Assembly: GCA_022448945.1 (NCBI GenBank)
Contig: JAKVCV010000017.1
Coordinates: 60,710-124,709, forward strand
Origin: Saprospiraceae bacterium
Lineage (GTDB): Bacteria > Bacteroidota > Bacteroidia > Chitinophagales > Saprospiraceae
Direction: 5' to 3'
Length of the DNA stretch: 64,000 nucleotides
Program-made: the position numbers and the translations under genes
The notes under the pieces: generated by a model
What the model was told of the DNA's origin: nothing
Database searches by the model: none
What the model saw: only the letters and a program-made list of their open reading frames with translations
Shown: positions 47,595-57,698 of the stretch, one piece after another
Layout of the letters: every line of letters begins with the position of its first letter
How positions within the stretch are numbered: position 1 is the first letter of the stretch

Positions 47595-48944
47595 TTAATT
47601 TAAAACACTCTTTTTCTTACGCATAGGGCTTGAACGATTTTTGTTCCTAGCGGGATATGTAGAAATTAACACTTCCTTATTTGAACTTACCTTAGAAGAA
47701 AAACCTAACTTTACGAAACCTAAAAAATGTATTAATAAAGCAGACAATAGGCCCAAAGAAATTGATCTATATCGTACAATAGTTCCAGCATTAGGAACCA
47801 AAAGACCAATGAGTAACAAGTTACATAAAGAATAAACAATTATAAATTTTAATAGCAAATTGGGAGCCTGAACAGATTTTCTCTTTAAAACTAATGCAAA
47901 TAAGATTAGGCCTAGAAAGCACATAATTTCTAGACATGCAAGGACTTGTAAAAAATCTTGACATTCCCATATAAACGGCCTTCCTATAACATTAATTGAT
48001 GCCATAGGTGCCATACTAAAGAGACCCCAAAATGTTGGTTCTAAAGATTGGATATCCTGCATAGATGAGCCTCCTACTTCTGCCAAAAAAGCAGCTTGCT
48101 TACTTGCAAGAATCTCAAAGACTTCAATATCTAGAAAAACCCTAACAAATAAAATACCTAAAAATGCAGAAATACTGCAAACAAGTATATAGGTTGTCCA
48201 AATACGTTTAGAAGTTCGCAAAGTAATCAAATAAGCAATTGCAGAAGGAATTAACAAGATCAATAAATAATGGCGCGCAAGTCCAATAACAAAAATTGAA
48301 GCTATAAATTTCAAAGTAATTTTATTGCTATTGCCATTTTGCTGCAGTTCAAATAAAGCAAGTAAAAACAAACTTAAGCCAAAATAGACATATACATCCT
48401 TATGTAAACCTGCAGTCCAAAAGGTCAAGGAAGGAAGAAAGAAGCAACTAATAATAAGTATAGTTTTGGGCAAATCAAGAACCTTTTGAAATAGTTTATA
48501 AAAATTAAGACTAGCAAAAAGACCAACTATAGCAATAAAAACGACATGTAATTCATAGTGCCCAAAAGTAAAAATGTGGAGAAAAGCATGAACATGAACC
48601 AATACATAAGTACCTAAATCTTTCCAAAAGAGCGCTGAATCTGGATAAGTGAAAACCTCAGCAGATGGCAAAACCACATCAAGACCCAATATTGATCGAA
48701 TATAATATTCAGGATAAGAGAAAAATGTACTTCCGATTAATGTGCTTTCTTTAAGAAACAAAAAAGTATCGCCTCCATGAAAATAAGAAATATGAATAGC
48801 TCCATAAACGAGGCCAGCAATTACTTTTGATAAAAACACAAAGGTTATCAATGGACGTGATAATCCTTCAATGTTAAACAAAGAAGAGGATTTAATCCAC
48901 CACAGAACAACTAATACATAAACAACAAGTAAAAAGTATATCAT
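47595..48944 (-). CDS. Polytopic membrane protein, possibly glycosyltransferase- or polymerase-like
   Basis: A 449-residue inner-membrane protein with about ten hydrophobic segments. A periplasmic-side HGGDTFLFLKES stretch follows the second segment, and FLPSLTFWTAGLHKDVYVYFGL lies centrally. Similar 'HGGD' and 'SxxFWxxGxxKD' patterns occur in Bacteroidota membrane proteins of the GT39/EpsG-like kind, but I cannot assign it to a named family. The C-terminus is short and basic (YPARNKNRSSPMRKKK). It has a consensus promoter about 110 bp upstream and converges on the mannosidase gene. Function unknown. Confidence 0.6.
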   Translation of the reverse strand: MIYFLLVVYVLVVLWWIKSSSLFNIEGLSRPLITFVFLSKVIAGLVYGAIHISYFHGGDTFLFLKESTLIGSTFFSYPEYYIRSILGLDVVLPSAEVFTYPDSALFWKDLGTYVLVHVHAFLHIFTFGHYELHVVFIAIVGLFASLNFYKLFQKVLDLPKTILIISCFFLPSLTFWTAGLHKDVYVYFGLSLFLLALFELQQNGNSNKITLKFIASIFVIGLARHYLLILLIPSAIAYLITLRTSKRIWTTYILVCSISAFLGILFVRVFLDIEVFEILASKQAAFLAEVGGSSMQDIQSLEPTFWGLFSMAPMASINVIGRPFIWECQDFLQVLACLEIMCFLGLILFALVLKRKSVQAPNLLLKFIIVYSLCNLLLIGLLVPNAGTIVRYRSISLGLLSALLIHFLGFVKLGFSSKVSSNKEVLISTYPARNKNRSSPMRKKKSVLN

Positions 48945-49059
48945 CTTAACTACTTCGTGACACTAAAAATTTAACTAGATAATTTATTAGTAGTAAAATT
49001 TTCCCAATAAAAATGTTTTTACAAAATAGAAATAATGTGGTGTCGCTTCAGAATTGATG

Positions 49060-49091
49060 CAAAACTACAAAGTAATTGTTTGAACAACAAA
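49060..49091 (-). promoter_or_regulatory. Bacteroidota-type promoter for the polytopic membrane protein gene
   Basis: On the minus strand TTTG (49091-49088) is followed after 20 nt by TAGTTTTG (49067-49060), matching the -33/-7 consensus at both boxes. The transcript would have a leader of about 110 nt before the ATG at 48944. Confidence 0.55.
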
Positions 49092-49149
49092 TATAAAGCA
49101 CAATTATTAAAAATAGCATAGAACTATATAACGCAACAAATGTATAATT

Positions 49150-49809
49150 TTATATATCAAGCAACGAGTTTTTACCTTTTAATAGTGGGACAAAACGAAA
49201 TTTACCAAATGCATCCTCTTTAAATTCAGTTTGAGACACTCTTGTTATTCTTAACATCGTTTGTGAACTTTCATCACCTACAGGTATCACCAATACACCT
49301 CCAATCTTAAGTTGCTCTTTTAAGGCAAAAGGCAATTGCTTGGCACCTGCGGTCACCAAAATTTTATCAAAAGGAGCAAACTCTCCAAGACCTTTGTTCC
49401 CATCTGCAAAAAAAGCTCTAATGCCCATAAAATTGAGTTTTTGGAACATTTTAACTGCATTTTCATATAGCAACTTATGTCTTTCAACTGTATATACTCT
49501 AGCTCCCAAAAACGCAAGCACAGCAGACTGATAGCCAGAACCTGTTCCAATTTCGAGAACTTTATCACGTTTATTAATATTCAATAATTCTGTTTGAAAA
49601 GCAACCGTATAGGGCTGTGAAATTGTTTGCTGTTGATCAATAGGAAATGCTTTGTCTTCATAGGCGTGTTCTTCAAAAGCTTTGTCAAGGAAAAAATGTC
49701 TTGGAATATTCTGAATAGCATCTAAAACTTTAGTGTCTCGAATTCCTTTAGTATTTAATGACTTAACAAGACGATTTCTCATTCCTTTATGTCTATTATT
49801 GTCTTCCAT
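49150..49809 (-). CDS. pcm: Protein-L-isoaspartate O-methyltransferase
   Basis: A 219-residue SAM-dependent enzyme that methylates isoaspartyl residues in aged proteins so that they can revert to aspartate. Family blocks are IPRHFFLDKAFEEHAYEDKAFPI, QQTISQPYTVAFQTELL, the SAM motif VLEIGTGSGYQSAVLA, and FDKILVTAGAKQLP followed by GGVLVIPVGDE. Length is normal. It stands alone, divergent from the phosphohexomutase gene. Confidence 0.94.
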   Translation of the reverse strand: MEDNNRHKGMRNRLVKSLNTKGIRDTKVLDAIQNIPRHFFLDKAFEEHAYEDKAFPIDQQQTISQPYTVAFQTELLNINKRDKVLEIGTGSGYQSAVLAFLGARVYTVERHKLLYENAVKMFQKLNFMGIRAFFADGNKGLGEFAPFDKILVTAGAKQLPFALKEQLKIGGVLVIPVGDESSQTMLRITRVSQTEFKEDAFGKFRFVPLLKGKNSLLDI

Positions 49810-49984
49810 TGATTCTTATTAGAGTTTAGGTACTAAAAATAATTAGGCATTCTGAAGTTAAACACAAAATTAACTTAAATTAATTCCTTTATTGCCAAAC
49901 AGCTAGAATAGATAGTAGTTTTTTGCTATTTTGGGCCAAACTTTAAATAAAACTTACACAAAATATACAAATTAATTGAAAACT

Positions 49985-51382
49985 ATGACAGAAATAAAAT
50001 TTGGAACAGACGGGTGGAGAGCAATTATTGCTCAGGAATATACTGTTGACAACGTAAAACGGATTGCTACTGCTACGGCATTATGGATAAAACAAAATGG
50101 TGGCAATAGCCTGGTTTTAGGTTACGACTGCCGATTTGCCGGTTTATTGTTTGCACAAACCACTGTACAAATAATGGGACATCACGGTATTAAGACTTAC
50201 TTTGACAAAAACTTTTCATCTACACCTATGGTTTCATTAGGGGTAGTTAAAAAGAAAGCTAAGTTAGGAGTTGTAATTACTGCAAGTCATAACCCTCCCT
50301 CCTATAATGGCTATAAACTAAAATCAGAACTTGGAGGACCTTCTATACCAAAAGATATTAGTGCTGTTGAGGCACTTATACCACCTCATAATATTACAGA
50401 AACATTACCTTCGTTAGAGCAACTAGAAAGCAATGGGTTAATAGAATACATTAACCTTGAAGACATCTATATGGCAGAAGTTGAAGCGAATTTCGATCTT
50501 AATACTATTAGAGATTCAGGTGTTATTTGTGCTTATGATGCGATGTATGGAGCTGGTCAGAATATTGTAAGAAGAATCCTCCCCAATGCTGTTCCTTTAC
50601 ATTGTGAAATCAATCCAGGATTTAACGGACAGGCACCTGAACCTATCCATAAAAACTTAAAAGAGTTATCTGAGTTGATTAAAAACAATGATAATATAAC
50701 TTGTGGGCTCGCCAACGATGGAGATGCAGACCGTATAGGAATGTATGATGAAGATGGTAATTTTGTGAGTTCTCATCAGATACTGCTACTTATCGTACAT
50801 TATCTATATAAGTACAAAGGCTTGACTGGCAAAGTAGTCGTTTCTTTTTCTGTCACTGACAAGTTAAAAAAATTATGCAAACTATACGGATTAGAATTTG
50901 AAGTGGTTAAAATTGGCTTCAAACATATTGCTGAAATAATGATTACAGAAGATGTTTTGGTAGGCGGAGAGGAATCTGGAGGAATTGCTGCAAAAGGTCA
51001 CATTCCTGAAAGAGATGGTGCATGGATTGGGTTGCTAATCCTTGAATTTATGGCAAAAACAGGCAAATCAATTAAAGAGTTAATGGAAGAAGTATATGCA
51101 CTTGTTGGTCGTTTTGCCTTTGACAGAAATGATCTTCACATTGCTAACGAAAAAAAGTGGGCAATTATTGACAAATGCAAAAACGGCGAATATAAACATT
51201 TTGGAAATTATATGGTCCAACGTGTAGAGACTATCGATGGCTTCAAATTCTATTTGGCTGAAGATAAATGGGTAATGATCAGACCATCTGGAACAGAGCC
51301 TGTTTTAAGAGTATATGCACAAGGGCCTTCTGAGGAAGAAGTTAATAATATTTTATCTGCCACACATCAAACATTAGGCTAA
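49985..51382 (+). CDS. Phosphoglucomutase / phosphomannomutase family enzyme
   Basis: A 465-residue alpha-D-phosphohexomutase starting at ATG 49985; a TTG 9 nt upstream is less likely. The N-terminal sugar-phosphate motif is FGTDGWRAII. The phosphoserine loop is VVITASHNPPSYNGYK, the metal-binding loop is ANDGDADRIG, the sugar-specificity loop region is GGEESGGIAAKGH, and the phosphate-binding loop is RPSGTEPVLRVY. The EESGG form suggests glucose- or mannose-phosphate substrates; phosphoglucosamine mutase (GlmM) has a different loop. It interconverts hexose 1- and 6-phosphates for glycan synthesis or sugar use. Followed by a strong terminator. Confidence 0.93.
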   Translation: MTEIKFGTDGWRAIIAQEYTVDNVKRIATATALWIKQNGGNSLVLGYDCRFAGLLFAQTTVQIMGHHGIKTYFDKNFSSTPMVSLGVVKKKAKLGVVITASHNPPSYNGYKLKSELGGPSIPKDISAVEALIPPHNITETLPSLEQLESNGLIEYINLEDIYMAEVEANFDLNTIRDSGVICAYDAMYGAGQNIVRRILPNAVPLHCEINPGFNGQAPEPIHKNLKELSELIKNNDNITCGLANDGDADRIGMYDEDGNFVSSHQILLLIVHYLYKYKGLTGKVVVSFSVTDKLKKLCKLYGLEFEVVKIGFKHIAEIMITEDVLVGGEESGGIAAKGHIPERDGAWIGLLILEFMAKTGKSIKELMEEVYALVGRFAFDRNDLHIANEKKWAIIDKCKNGEYKHFGNYMVQRVETIDGFKFYLAEDKWVMIRPSGTEPVLRVYAQGPSEEEVNNILSATHQTLG

Positions 51383-51402
51383 ATATAATTACATATTGAA
51401 TA

Positions 51403-51434
51403 AAAAACGCTGACTTAAAATTGTCAGCGTTTTT
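51403..51434 (+). terminator. Intrinsic terminator after the phosphohexomutase gene
   Basis: A 12-bp perfect inverted repeat (arms 51403-51414, AAAAACGCTGAC, and 51423-51434) with an 8-nt loop ends in a run of T. It lies 20 bp after the stop codon. Confidence 0.88.
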
Positions 51435-51569
51435 CACCATATCCTTTAACAGAATATCTAGTAAAAAAAGCATCTTTTTTGATTAATTGATATATATATT
51501 AATTTCATAAAACACTTCCCTTTAGATGACAGAAAAATACAACTAATATTTCTTTGAAAACTAAAAATA

Positions 51570-53225
51570 ATGATTAGGACATTATCGATAAAAAACTACG
51601 CCATTATAAATGAGTTGGAAATAAAATTTTCTAATAACTTGAGCATTATAACTGGAGAAACTGGTGCAGGAAAATCAATTATATTAGGTGCATTAGGGCT
51701 AATCATGGGCAAAAGGGCAGATAGCAAAACACTTTATTTAGAAAATGAAAAATGTATAGTTGAAGCTGTTTTTGACATAAAAGCTTATTCATTACATAGC
51801 TTCTTCGAAAAAAACAATCTGGACTATGAAGTAGAAACCTGTATTAGAAGAGAAATAACTCCTACTGGCAAATCCAGAGCATTTGTAAATGATACTCCTG
51901 TACTTTTAAGTACGCTCAAAGAACTTAGCAATAACTTAATTGACCTACACCAACAATTTGATACACTAACTATTCATGACACACATTTTCAAACAAATGT
52001 AATTGATACTATTGCGAATAATAATAAATTGCTTGAAGAATATCAGCTACTTTACAATATTTATAAAAACAAAAAGGAAGAACTTAATCGACTTAATGAA
52101 AAAAAAATTAACGCAAATAAGGAATCAGACTTTTTAAACTTTCAACTAAATGAATTAACAATTACTGGGATAAAAACAGGAGAAATAGAAGCGCTAGAAA
52201 CAGAACTGAAGATACTTACTAATGCTGAAGAAATACAACAAACCCTTGGGAATTCAGCGCTACAGATTAATGAAAATGAAAATGCTATTTGCACCCAAAT
52301 AACTGAATTATATAACGCTATATCAAAGGTAGTGGATTACCACCCAGACTTGCCAGAACTTCTTGAAAAATTTAATTCCACACTACTTGAATTAGAAGAA
52401 ATTGGTAATAAATTTCACCAATTAGCCGAATCAACTGAACATGATAATAGCCGTTTAACAAAAATAAACGAAAGATTATCGCTCTTATATGGTTTGCTGC
52501 ATAAATATCATGTCCAAACTGATAAACAATTATCAGAAATAAAAAAAGACCTGGAGTATCGTTTGTCTGATTTTAAAGATCTTTCAAATATAATTACAGA
52601 TTTAGAATTAAATATTCATCAACTAGAACAACAACTGTTGAATTTAGGACAAGAGCTATCTTCAAACCGCCAAAAAGTTACACATAGAATCCAAAAATCT
52701 GTACACAAACTATTATCTAAATTGTCTATGCAGCATGCGATTTTAAAAGTGGAGGTTATGCAAAACCATACTTTAATGTCTACAGGTATAGACAAAATAC
52801 GTTTCTTATTTGCAGCAAACAAAGGCAGCAAACTTGAAGAAATAAAAAATATCGCCTCAGGAGGTGAATTGTCTAGGTTAGCACTTTGCATAAAGTCTTT
52901 AGTTGCGAGTACAATTCCTTTACCAACATTAATTTTTGACGAAATTGACACCGGTATTTCTGGCGTTGTTGCGCATCAAATGGGAATTATACTCCAAGAA
53001 CTTTCAACATCACACCAAGTAATTTCAATTACACATTCTGCTCAAATTGCTGCAAAAGCAAAAACACATTATTTTGTAACTAAAATAACAGATGGTAATA
53101 AAACAACTACAAAAATAAGTGAATTAACCCCTGAAGATCGTATTATAGAAATTGCCAAAATGCTTAGTGGCAGCCCACCCAGTGAAATTGCTAAAGAAAA
53201 TGCGCGAGAATTATTAGGGCCCTAG
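51570..53225 (+). CDS. recN: DNA repair protein RecN
   Basis: A 551-residue SMC-like ATPase acting in double-strand break repair. Walker A is GETGAGKS (about 30-37) after the family start MIRTLSIKNYAIINELEI. Long coiled-coil arms span about 155-375 with LHQQFDTLTIHD preceding them. The C-terminal head has the signature motif ASGGELSRLALCIKS, Walker B LIFDEIDTGISG and the switch-like SITHSAQIAAKA. Length fits RecN. It converges on the desaturase gene with only 12 bp between stops, and no hairpin is visible there. Confidence 0.96.
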   Translation: MIRTLSIKNYAIINELEIKFSNNLSIITGETGAGKSIILGALGLIMGKRADSKTLYLENEKCIVEAVFDIKAYSLHSFFEKNNLDYEVETCIRREITPTGKSRAFVNDTPVLLSTLKELSNNLIDLHQQFDTLTIHDTHFQTNVIDTIANNNKLLEEYQLLYNIYKNKKEELNRLNEKKINANKESDFLNFQLNELTITGIKTGEIEALETELKILTNAEEIQQTLGNSALQINENENAICTQITELYNAISKVVDYHPDLPELLEKFNSTLLELEEIGNKFHQLAESTEHDNSRLTKINERLSLLYGLLHKYHVQTDKQLSEIKKDLEYRLSDFKDLSNIITDLELNIHQLEQQLLNLGQELSSNRQKVTHRIQKSVHKLLSKLSMQHAILKVEVMQNHTLMSTGIDKIRFLFAANKGSKLEEIKNIASGGELSRLALCIKSLVASTIPLPTLIFDEIDTGISGVVAHQMGIILQELSTSHQVISITHSAQIAAKAKTHYFVTKITDGNKTTTKISELTPEDRIIEIAKMLSGSPPSEIAKENARELLGP

Positions 53226-53237
53226 AAAAGAAAAACA

Positions 53238-54269
53238 TCATACCAAATCACTAGATGGATTTGAAACATCTGTAGTTTGCAGAATATCATCGACAGATCC
53301 TTCCTCAGCACCAAAATCATATTTATGGGTTTTATCGCTTACACTAATATCTGCAACCCAATCTTCATCCGGAACTTTATCGGCTAAAACATAAGGGCTC
53401 CCATCATAGTTTAATCTTTTTCCAGGATATATATATGCCTTTATTAAATAAGTCAACATGTTTTTCTGACTTAAATTTGGATGTATATGCGGTTCTATAT
53501 TTTTATCATGATAAGCTGGCAATAAACTCCAATGCAAACTTGGACGATCATGGTGCGCTCCATGATAACCATTATTAAATAAAAAATAATTCAAAAATGT
53601 CCCTTTAAAAGTTCTTGAATGATTGTATTTATGGTCTACATCGCATCCATCGTGTTGCCATACATTGGTACTAACAACGCCCCAAGCTGCATATAAATGA
53701 GGTCCCCATATAAAGATTAAGGCAGCAGGTAAATTAATAAACAACACTAATATTCTCAATGTATGCACTAAAATCATTTCTGCCCTCCATTGGGTATACC
53801 ACTCTCTTTTATCTTGTTTCATTTTAGCTACAAACTTCTTCTCTGCTTTTAGTAGATCGGGTGTAACAATGAAGAAAAAAAACAATTGATTGAGCAAATG
53901 CCACTTAAACCGCACCTTCGAAGTTCGCATATTATCCTTAGCTGTTTGTACTTCTTTATGATGGCTAAAATTATGGCCTGGCACGTATGCACTAACCGAA
54001 TAACCATAAGCCAGACTTAAAATATATTGGAAAATTTTGTTATGAGACTTTTGATTAAAAATTGGACAATGAATCGTATTATGTACAATAATAGCACAAG
54101 AAAAGGCAGATAAGCAAGCAACAATACACCAAAAGACCATTATATACCAAACCCGACTTTCAGGATAAAACATATAGGTTAGAAACCCTCCGTAAGTTAT
54201 TATAAAATAAGCCGCAACAAAAACAAATGTTCTATAGTCTGCCTTATAGCGAAGAAGAGATGAACTCAT
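53238..54269 (-). CDS. Membrane fatty-acid desaturase family protein
   Basis: A 343-residue membrane di-iron enzyme. The three His boxes of the desaturase family are HNTIH (in IIVHNTIHCP), HNFSHH and the late GYHGAHH. A fourth His-rich stretch (WQHDGCDVDHKYNHS) lies between boxes two and three and may join the metal site or be part of the family variant. There are four or more hydrophobic segments around the boxes. The C-terminus is acidic (SVDDILQTTD). Such enzymes insert double bonds into acyl chains or hydroxylate lipids or carotenoids; which is unknown. No partner ferredoxin gene is adjacent. Confidence 0.86.
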   Translation of the reverse strand: MSSSLLRYKADYRTFVFVAAYFIITYGGFLTYMFYPESRVWYIMVFWCIVACLSAFSCAIIVHNTIHCPIFNQKSHNKIFQYILSLAYGYSVSAYVPGHNFSHHKEVQTAKDNMRTSKVRFKWHLLNQLFFFFIVTPDLLKAEKKFVAKMKQDKREWYTQWRAEMILVHTLRILVLFINLPAALIFIWGPHLYAAWGVVSTNVWQHDGCDVDHKYNHSRTFKGTFLNYFLFNNGYHGAHHDRPSLHWSLLPAYHDKNIEPHIHPNLSQKNMLTYLIKAYIYPGKRLNYDGSPYVLADKVPDEDWVADISVSDKTHKYDFGAEEGSVDDILQTTDVSNPSSDLV

Positions 54270-54492
54270 AACAACAACTAATTATTTATTTTATTCATAC
54301 CTATTGAAAACTCCCATAGTACGCTGAACCTAGGAATTAAGACTGGTATATAGCATTAATAAATGCATTACAAAAGTAGCAATTAAATAAGAAAAAATCA
54401 CTAATAACTACAAAAACTATATACCAATGTCATAATTAACAATTACAAACAAAGAAAAAAGAGCTATATAAATTCTGCTAGTAAAAATACGT

Positions 54493-56640
54493 TTAAAGAT
54501 TATCCAAAATAAAGTTGGTCATTTTGTTATATAAATGAGCCCTCGTATAACCTCCATAAATACCATGATTTTTATTAGGATAATAGGCCTCATCAAATGA
54601 AATATTCTTTGCAACAAGAACTCTTGCCATTTCTGCACTATTCTGAAAATGAACATTATCATCTGCCATTCCATGAATCAACAAGTATTTGCCCCTTATT
54701 AGGCCTGCAAAATTTATAGGAGAATTATCTTCGTAGCCTAAATTATTTTCTTGTGGTGTGCGCATAAATCTTTCGGTATAAATAGTATCATACCATTTCC
54801 AATTAATCACAGGAGCAACAGCAATTGCCATTTTAAAAACATCTGCACCTTTTGCCAGACAAGCAGTAGAAAGATATCCTCCAAAACTCCATCCAAAAAT
54901 TCCAATTCTATCACCATCTATATATGGCTGATTGGCTAAATATTTTGCTATTTCAATTTGATCAATAGTTTCCTTTTTTCCGAGTTGCATATATGTTGAC
55001 TTACGAAATTGTTCACCTCTTGCATCAGTGCCTCTGTTATCTACAGATACAATAATATACCCTTTTTGTGCTAGCATTTGAAACCACATATAATTTTGGC
55101 CACCCCATTTATTCATAGCTGTCTGACTACCTGGACCTCCATAAACATACATAAAAACAGGATATTCTTTTGAAGGTTCAAAATCGGAAGGCTTAATCAT
55201 CCATCCGTTTAAAGTTACAGAGTCACTATTAATAAATTCAAAGAACTCTAAAGAACCCATATTAAATGCTTCAAGTTCCGATTCCAAACGTTTGTTATCT
55301 TCAATAGTTCTAACAAGACTATTGTTTTTTGTTTTAAAAACCTTATATGTAGGTGGTTTTGTAGCCCTAGAAAAACTATTGACATAATAATCAAATGTAG
55401 CGCTAAATTGTGCTTCATTAACCCCTTTTTCAACATTCAAAGCTATAATTTCTCCACCTTTCAAAGGCATTTGATAAACGCCACGATAGCTAGCTCCTTC
55501 TATTGCTGCTTGAAAATATATTTGACCATTTTTTTGATCTACCCCATAAAATTCCGTTACATCAAATTGACCTTTCGTTAACTGTTGTATTTTTTTACCC
55601 TGTTTATTATATACATAAATATGATTATATCCATCTTCATCACTTGTCCAGATAAAATCTTCATTATCCAAAAACGAAAGATTATCATGTATATCAATAA
55701 AATATTGATTTTGTTCCTTAAGCAAAATCGTTGTTTCACCGTTTTTAGGATTGGCTAATAGAAGTACAAGCTCATTTTGAAGACGATTTAGCCTGGTAAC
55801 ACAAAGTTGATTATCATTCACCCATTTAATACGAGGTATATACTGATCATCATCCCCTTTTACCTGAACCTCAACTGTTTTTTTACTTTTCAAATCATAA
55901 ATATGAACCGTTACTCGAGCATTTACCTCTCCCGCCTTTGGATATTTAAAGGTCGTATATACTGGGTACAAGCCATTATTGTATGATGTATAAGTGAATT
56001 CTTTGACTTTACTCTCATCAAATCGCAAATATGCAATCTTTGTACCATTTGGAGACCATAAAAAAGCACTGGACATAGCAAATTCTTCCTCGTAAACCCA
56101 ATCTGTAGCCCCATTAATGATTTTATTTTTGATGCCATCATTAGTGATTTGAACATCACTCCTAGAATCAAGTTCTTTATAAAAAAGATTATTGGATCGT
56201 ACAAAAGCAATTTTTTCGCCTTTTGGATCTAATCTTGCGTAACGTTGTTTACCTTTATCTGAAACTTGTGTTAATGTTTCTTCCTTGCGATCCCATACAT
56301 AAAAATTAGCTTTCGATGATCTTCTATAAATTTGTTCTCTATTTACCTCAAGAACAATTTTATTTTCATCCTCACTAAATGTATAGTCAGAAAACTCAAG
56401 ATCTAAAGGGTTATATATAACACTTGTTTTTTTACCTGATGTCAAATCGTACTGGACAATTTTGTTATTTTCTTTCATTGAATAATGTTTCCCATCTTTC
56501 ATAAAATTAAACCCAGGAACCATCTTGGGATAAAACTGATAATCTTCCCAAAGCTGAGAAATAGTAATATCCTTAAGTTGTGCAGATATAGTTATTGAAA
56601 AAAAACTAAAAATCATTAAAGTCGAAAGTATGTTTTTCAT
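54493..56640 (-). CDS. Secreted S9B (dipeptidyl peptidase IV-like) serine peptidase
   Basis: A 715-residue periplasmic or secreted peptidase with a signal peptide (MKNILSTLMIFSFFSITISAQ). The beta-propeller (about 40-450) contains TDWVYEEEFAMSSAFLWSPNGTKIAYLRFDE, the DPP IV Glu-Glu substrate-binding pair in YEEEF. The alpha/beta-hydrolase domain has YGGPGSQ, catalytic S585 in GWSFGG, Asp at 660/661 in HGMADDNVHF and H692 in NKNHGI. It should release dipeptides from proteins with proline or alanine at position two. Length is normal for the family. It stands alone with about 220 bp on the left and about 500 bp on the right without genes. Confidence 0.94.
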   Translation of the reverse strand: MKNILSTLMIFSFFSITISAQLKDITISQLWEDYQFYPKMVPGFNFMKDGKHYSMKENNKIVQYDLTSGKKTSVIYNPLDLEFSDYTFSEDENKIVLEVNREQIYRRSSKANFYVWDRKEETLTQVSDKGKQRYARLDPKGEKIAFVRSNNLFYKELDSRSDVQITNDGIKNKIINGATDWVYEEEFAMSSAFLWSPNGTKIAYLRFDESKVKEFTYTSYNNGLYPVYTTFKYPKAGEVNARVTVHIYDLKSKKTVEVQVKGDDDQYIPRIKWVNDNQLCVTRLNRLQNELVLLLANPKNGETTILLKEQNQYFIDIHDNLSFLDNEDFIWTSDEDGYNHIYVYNKQGKKIQQLTKGQFDVTEFYGVDQKNGQIYFQAAIEGASYRGVYQMPLKGGEIIALNVEKGVNEAQFSATFDYYVNSFSRATKPPTYKVFKTKNNSLVRTIEDNKRLESELEAFNMGSLEFFEFINSDSVTLNGWMIKPSDFEPSKEYPVFMYVYGGPGSQTAMNKWGGQNYMWFQMLAQKGYIIVSVDNRGTDARGEQFRKSTYMQLGKKETIDQIEIAKYLANQPYIDGDRIGIFGWSFGGYLSTACLAKGADVFKMAIAVAPVINWKWYDTIYTERFMRTPQENNLGYEDNSPINFAGLIRGKYLLIHGMADDNVHFQNSAEMARVLVAKNISFDEAYYPNKNHGIYGGYTRAHLYNKMTNFILDNL

Positions 56641-57135
56641 AAAATTATAATTCAGGTTAAGAAAGAAAAAACCAATCTATAGATAAAAGAGTGATTATAA
56701 TAAATAAAAATTATTGTTTTGGGGCGATATTGATCCAAAAATAAAGACGAAATTATTTAAAGATATGTAATTTAATTCTATTTACCCATATTTACAAAAA
56801 CCATACAAGGTTGAAAAAACATCTGTTTTTTTCTTCTTTTTTAACAATTGATTATAACACACAATACATAAATTGTTTTAATGTCCAATACCGATTGAGT
56901 TTTTAATTAAATGCCTCTACTAATAGGCCTTTTAATAATTCGATTTAGAAGGAATAAGTGGTTTAATTCTGGAAGTTTTGTTGGCAGACTAATACGCTTT
57001 ATTTACAATGGCAGCATAAAGATTGCTTCGATGAGGGTTTTTCACTGTTATATTCAAACAACTATAAAAAAAACGGCATCTTCAAGGGTTTGAAGATGCC
57101 TAAATTTCATTAGGATAGAAAATGGTTTAATACCA
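56641..57135. other. Intergenic region, no gene recognised
   Basis: This 495-bp stretch lies between the peptidase start and the end of a small secreted protein gene. CAAAAATA at 56736-56743 (minus strand TATTTTTG) fits the -7 box for the peptidase gene but has no -33 partner. It also holds the terminator at 57064-57100. The 60-codon frame at 56911-57093 overlaps that hairpin and looks spurious. Confidence 0.5.
57064..57100 (-). terminator. Intrinsic terminator of the small secreted protein gene
   Basis: An 11-bp perfect stem (GGCATCTTCAA at 57075-57085 and its complement at 57090-57100) with a 4-nt loop is followed, reading the minus strand, by a run of eight T. It lies 36 bp after the stop at 57136. 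Confidence 0.85.
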
Positions 57136-57474
57136 TTAAATTTCTTGTTTGTTAGCAACGATGTTTTCTAACTTAACCATTAAAACACCATCTATAAATG
57201 ATAATTCTTTGGCCAAATCAAGTGGCATATAGATATCGTTGGAGGCAATTGCTACAATTGCCCTGAAATCAGTAGATATATCATAAGAATTAACGATTTC
57301 TAAACCATAGCCATCAACAACAGCATGTATATACCCATCATTATCTGCCTTTCCTATTGTCTCATTAAAATAAAGAACAAATTGTATTGTATCTAATACA
57401 GAGATGGTGGAACTTTTTGCAAAAACATTAAAGGACATAATAACTAAAAACCCTAAAAGCAACTTTCTAATCAT
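57136..57474 (-). CDS. Small secreted protein of unknown function
   Basis: A protein of about 112 residues with a signal peptide (MIRKLLLGFLVIMSFNVFAKS) when started at ATG 57474; an ATG 39 nt upstream adds an unhelpful extension. The mature part is a compact beta-rich sequence (FVLYFNETIGKADNDGYIHAVVDGYGLEIVNSYD, then SNDIYMPLDLAKELSFIDGVLMVKLENI). No family recognised. A good terminator follows it. It is downstream of the MlaFE-type ABC genes on the same strand but separated by 224 bp. Confidence 0.6.
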   Translation of the reverse strand: MIRKLLLGFLVIMSFNVFAKSSTISVLDTIQFVLYFNETIGKADNDGYIHAVVDGYGLEIVNSYDISTDFRAIVAIASNDIYMPLDLAKELSFIDGVLMVKLENIVANKQEI

Positions 57475-57698
57475 ATCATTATATAAAGTGCTCATATCCA
57501 GATTGTTTTGCATTTGTTTTATTGTCGATATAAGTAATAATTAAAAAACAATACCAAACAAATCATAGCCCTGAATATCAATGCACTATATATCTAAAAT
57601 AAACAACTGAATTCCCTTTTTGAAACAGTTTTTTCAAAAAAAAACTGCGGCCTAAATGATTATTAAGAAGTTAGGTTACTTAAAAGGAAAGATATAAT

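Noticed and set aside
56911..57093. A 60-codon plus-strand frame
   Set aside because: It runs into the terminator hairpin of the minus-strand gene and its translation has no recognisable features.
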